A stretch of DNA of 64,000 nucleotides from NCBI GenBank assembly GCA_027625915.1, contig JANTQA010000016.1, forward strand, positions 1,121,001 to 1,185,000, given 5' to 3'. Below are positions 61,887 through 64,000 of the stretch, one piece after another. The position numbers and the translations under genes were made by a program. Below the pieces are notes generated by a model. It was not told the DNA's origin and made no database searches. It was given only the letters and a program-made list of their open reading frames with translations. The stretch is from Anaeramoeba flamelloides (lineage: Eukaryota > Metamonada > Anaeramoebidae). The first letter of the stretch is position 1. The number at the start of each line of letters is the position of its first letter.

Positions 61887-62229
61887 ATTATAATTAATTA
61901 AATTAAAATCATAATAATATGATCTTGATTTGTTATTTTTCATTAATCTATCTTCCTTTGGAAGGAAAGACATTCAATAAATATTTTTGATCCAATTCAT
62001 TTTTTAAAATTTGTTTTACTTTTTATTTGAACTTTTTTTATGATACCAAAAAAAGTTGATACATACTTTTACCTTTTACTGTTTTTTTGAGTACATAATA
62101 TATTCTGAGGATTAAATATTTAAAAACATATAATTTAGATATGAGAGAATTTTGGAGGGGTTAAATTTGTGAGGATTAATTTTAAGAGTGTCTCTACACC
62201 CATTAATTAGGGTAATTTTAAACTTAATA
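61887..62229. other. 3' flank of H2B, nothing recognised
   Basis: A short CTTCCTTTGGAAGGAAAG stem-like palindrome at about 61952-61969, some 65 nt after the stop, recalls the stem-loop at the 3' end of replication-dependent histone mRNAs. The canonical sequence is not matched closely enough to call it. Confidence 0.4.
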
Positions 62230-62625
62230 CACATGTGCAAAAATTGATGTCTTTAGATATTTTGTGTTTTTTTTACTAAATTTGTCATTTTTCCAATGAG
62301 TCCACACGGCACAGGTTTCTTGTCAAAAAAAATGACGTATACAAGAGCAAAAAATCCAATTTAATAAACAATTAAAAATGTTTTGGTGAAGGAAACACAA
62401 ATTTAAAAATCAAAAATAATTTTCAGAAATCAAAAAACAAAACAACCCCAAACATTTTTATCCAATAATTAAATTGAATTTTTTTCTCTTAGAACCCCCA
62501 TATTTGTTAACAAAAAACCTCTCCTCGTCGGAGAGCATAGGAAAAGTTTTATAGTTTTTGGAAAAATTACAAATTTAGCAAAAAAAAACACAAAATATAT
62601 AAAGACATCAATTTTTGCACATGTC
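62230..62625. mobile_element. MITE with CACATGTGCAAAAATTG ends
   Basis: The 396-bp element has TA at 62228-62229 and 62626-62627. Terminal inverted repeats of about 70 bp start ACATGTGCAAAAATTGATGTC and include TTTTGTGTTTTTTTT and AAATTTGTCATTTTTCC. The interior is non-coding. Confidence 0.83.
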
Positions 62626-62822
62626 TACGAATTTATAAAAGATAAGAAAAAAACAAAAGAGAAAAAATGGCGAGTCTATAAAAAAAAGTCAAGAATAAAG
62701 AAAGGGAAGAAATAGCGAAAAAAATGAAGGTTTTGAAGATTAATGTGGAAAGCAAGGTGTTTTTTTTTTTTATTCAAATGAATTTGTAAGGGTAATCTGT
62801 TAGTAATTATTAATTTTAAGTA

Positions 62823-63016
62823 TAGTTAGTTCGACTTAAGACACAAATTTTGTAGGAAATTTAAGGTAGAAAAAAATCCTCAAATTAAGGCACATTTTTT
62901 GGAAATTTTTTTTTACTCAATTCTTTTGTTAGAATTTGGATTTTGAGCCTTAATTAAAGATTTTTTTTTGTATTGTATTTTGTTTAAAGTTTGCACCTTA
63001 AAAGTGGAACTGGTGG
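62823..63016. mobile_element. Palindromic MITE, family CAGTCAGTTCC, copy 4
   Basis: The 194-bp copy has TA at 62821-62822 and 63017-63018. The left end TAGTTAGTTCGACTTAAGACACAAA and the right end CACCTTAAAAGTGGAACTGGTGG are diverged versions of the copies at 3998-5688, about 57 kb away. Confidence 0.78.
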
Positions 63017-63457
63017 TAATAAAACTTTAAGAAACCAAAACCATATATACTGATTGTAAGTTGCCAAGTTCATAGATCATTTAATGTAAATGTGTTTTAT
63101 CAATATGAAACACAGCTATTTAATTTGAAACACATCGATTACACAATCCAGGCTTGTTTTTTTAATGGACTATTCTCTCTTAATTTTTTTTACCTAAATT
63201 TAAATTGAGATTGAGAAATTTTTTTGCAAATTACTTAGATTTGAAAACTCTGTTAATTTTCAATATTAATCTTATTTCTAGATTATAGGTTCTGGTTTAG
63301 AAATTGGTCTAAAAAAAAATAATAGAGACTAGGTCCTTAACAAAATTAAACCCAATTGCTCGTTTTTTTATTATTAAAACAACTAAAATCCGGAATTAAA
63401 AACTTTCTGAGGTGTAGATATCAGATACCACAGATCACCAAATACGTTTAATCAATA

Positions 63458-63680
63458 CTGTTAATTGTACAATAAAAAGATCAAAATTTTCATTCAGCTT
63501 TCCAAAATAAAGATACCCAATAATTAAGATAAATCTATCGAGGCATCAATTCTAAAAGAGAAATTAATAATTTATGCTTGTTTTTAAGAATTAAAAATTT
63601 CGAAATGTAACATCTATTAAAAAATCTAATTTTAGGAAAGTTGAATGAAAATTTTGTTCCCTTTATTTTGCAACAAATAG
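63458..63680. mobile_element. MITE with CTATTTGTTG ends, copy 2
   Basis: The 223-bp element is the reverse complement of the family at 21446-21663. TA flanks both ends (63456-63457 and 63681-63682). The shared CAAAATTTTCATTCAGC arms and a shared interior (TAGAATTG, TTAATTATTGGGT) identify it. Confidence 0.8.
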
Positions 63681-64000
63681 TATAATAACTTATTTTTATC
63701 TCGATCGAAAAAAATTTTTAAAGTATTAGAAAAAACATTAATAATAGATTAATTTGAATACAATAAAAACAAAATCTTGTAATTTATGTAAAAAACATTC
63801 AAAAATAGAAACCATTGAAGATACCGATCATTTTTTATGGGACTTCCCATTCAATGAAAAAAATCGGACAATTTGGATTAAAAAAATAATGAGAATAATA
63901 TCAAAGATATTATTCTTAACATAGATTCATTATTTATCTTGTAGTTGGATAATGATAAAGAAAATTATGATTCTTTATTAAAATTTCTTAACAAAAATTT

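Noticed and set aside
1-64000. Genome-wide reassignment of TAA to glutamine
   Set aside because: The uL30-family gene stops at TAA right after its conserved last residue, SRP68 and H2B end sensibly at TAA, and long Gln-containing BEACH exons have no internal TAA. Only the U2SURP-like gene shows internal TAA.

Overview
The window comes from a very AT-rich nuclear genome of a unicellular eukaryote. Introns are GT-AG, coding regions are full of N, Q, K and E runs, and intergenic DNA is packed with short transposon remnants. The gene set (a WDFY3/LvsA-type BEACH protein, SRP68, histone H2B, a U2SURP-like RRM-CID protein, an Rlp7/RPL7L1-like uL30 protein and an EGF-repeat surface protein) fits an amoeboid protist such as an Anaeramoeba-like metamonad or an amoebozoan. 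The exact lineage cannot be fixed from sequence alone. Four genes have a C-terminus that agrees with TAA acting as a normal stop.

Layout: (1) 1-2.4 kb, an intronless uL30-family ribosome-biogenesis gene. (2) 2.4-10.9 kb, gene-poor DNA with two foldback-repeat blocks and three copies of a TA-flanked MITE. (3) 10.9-14.3 kb, a two-exon secreted protein with an inactive-looking subtilisin/kexin domain, a P domain, many EGF-like repeats and a GPI-type tail; it is much richer in G+C than its surroundings. (4) 14.8-16.1 kb, a 1.3-kb long-inverted-repeat element with a second palindromic element nested in it. (5) 17.8-20.5 kb, minus strand, a U2SURP-like gene whose single frame is crossed by six TAA codons. 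(6) 21.4-23.1 kb, three MITEs. (7) 23.9-28.9 kb, four-exon SRP68 with a 2.7-kb third intron. (8) 28.9-35.3 kb, gene-free, with one cluster of palindromic TATCGCGAT-like motifs. (9) 35.3-55.9 kb, a 20.7-kb five-exon BEACH gene whose last three introns (3.4, 2.4 and 2.5 kb) are filled with repeats. (10) 56-61.5 kb, MITEs, old repeats and a decayed coding-like patch. (11) 61.5 kb, histone H2B. (12) 62.2-63.7 kb, three more MITEs.

The genes do not form a pathway or operon. Most are ordinary housekeeping functions: ribosome assembly, signal-recognition-particle targeting, splicing, membrane traffic or selective autophagy, and chromatin. The three most unusual items are the TAA-interrupted U2SURP-like frame, the catalytically dead protease with EGF repeats, and a modular foldback-repeat family that recurs in intergenic DNA and inside the large introns of SRP68 and the BEACH gene. 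All splice models were built by hand from splice signals, reading phase and remembered family alignments.
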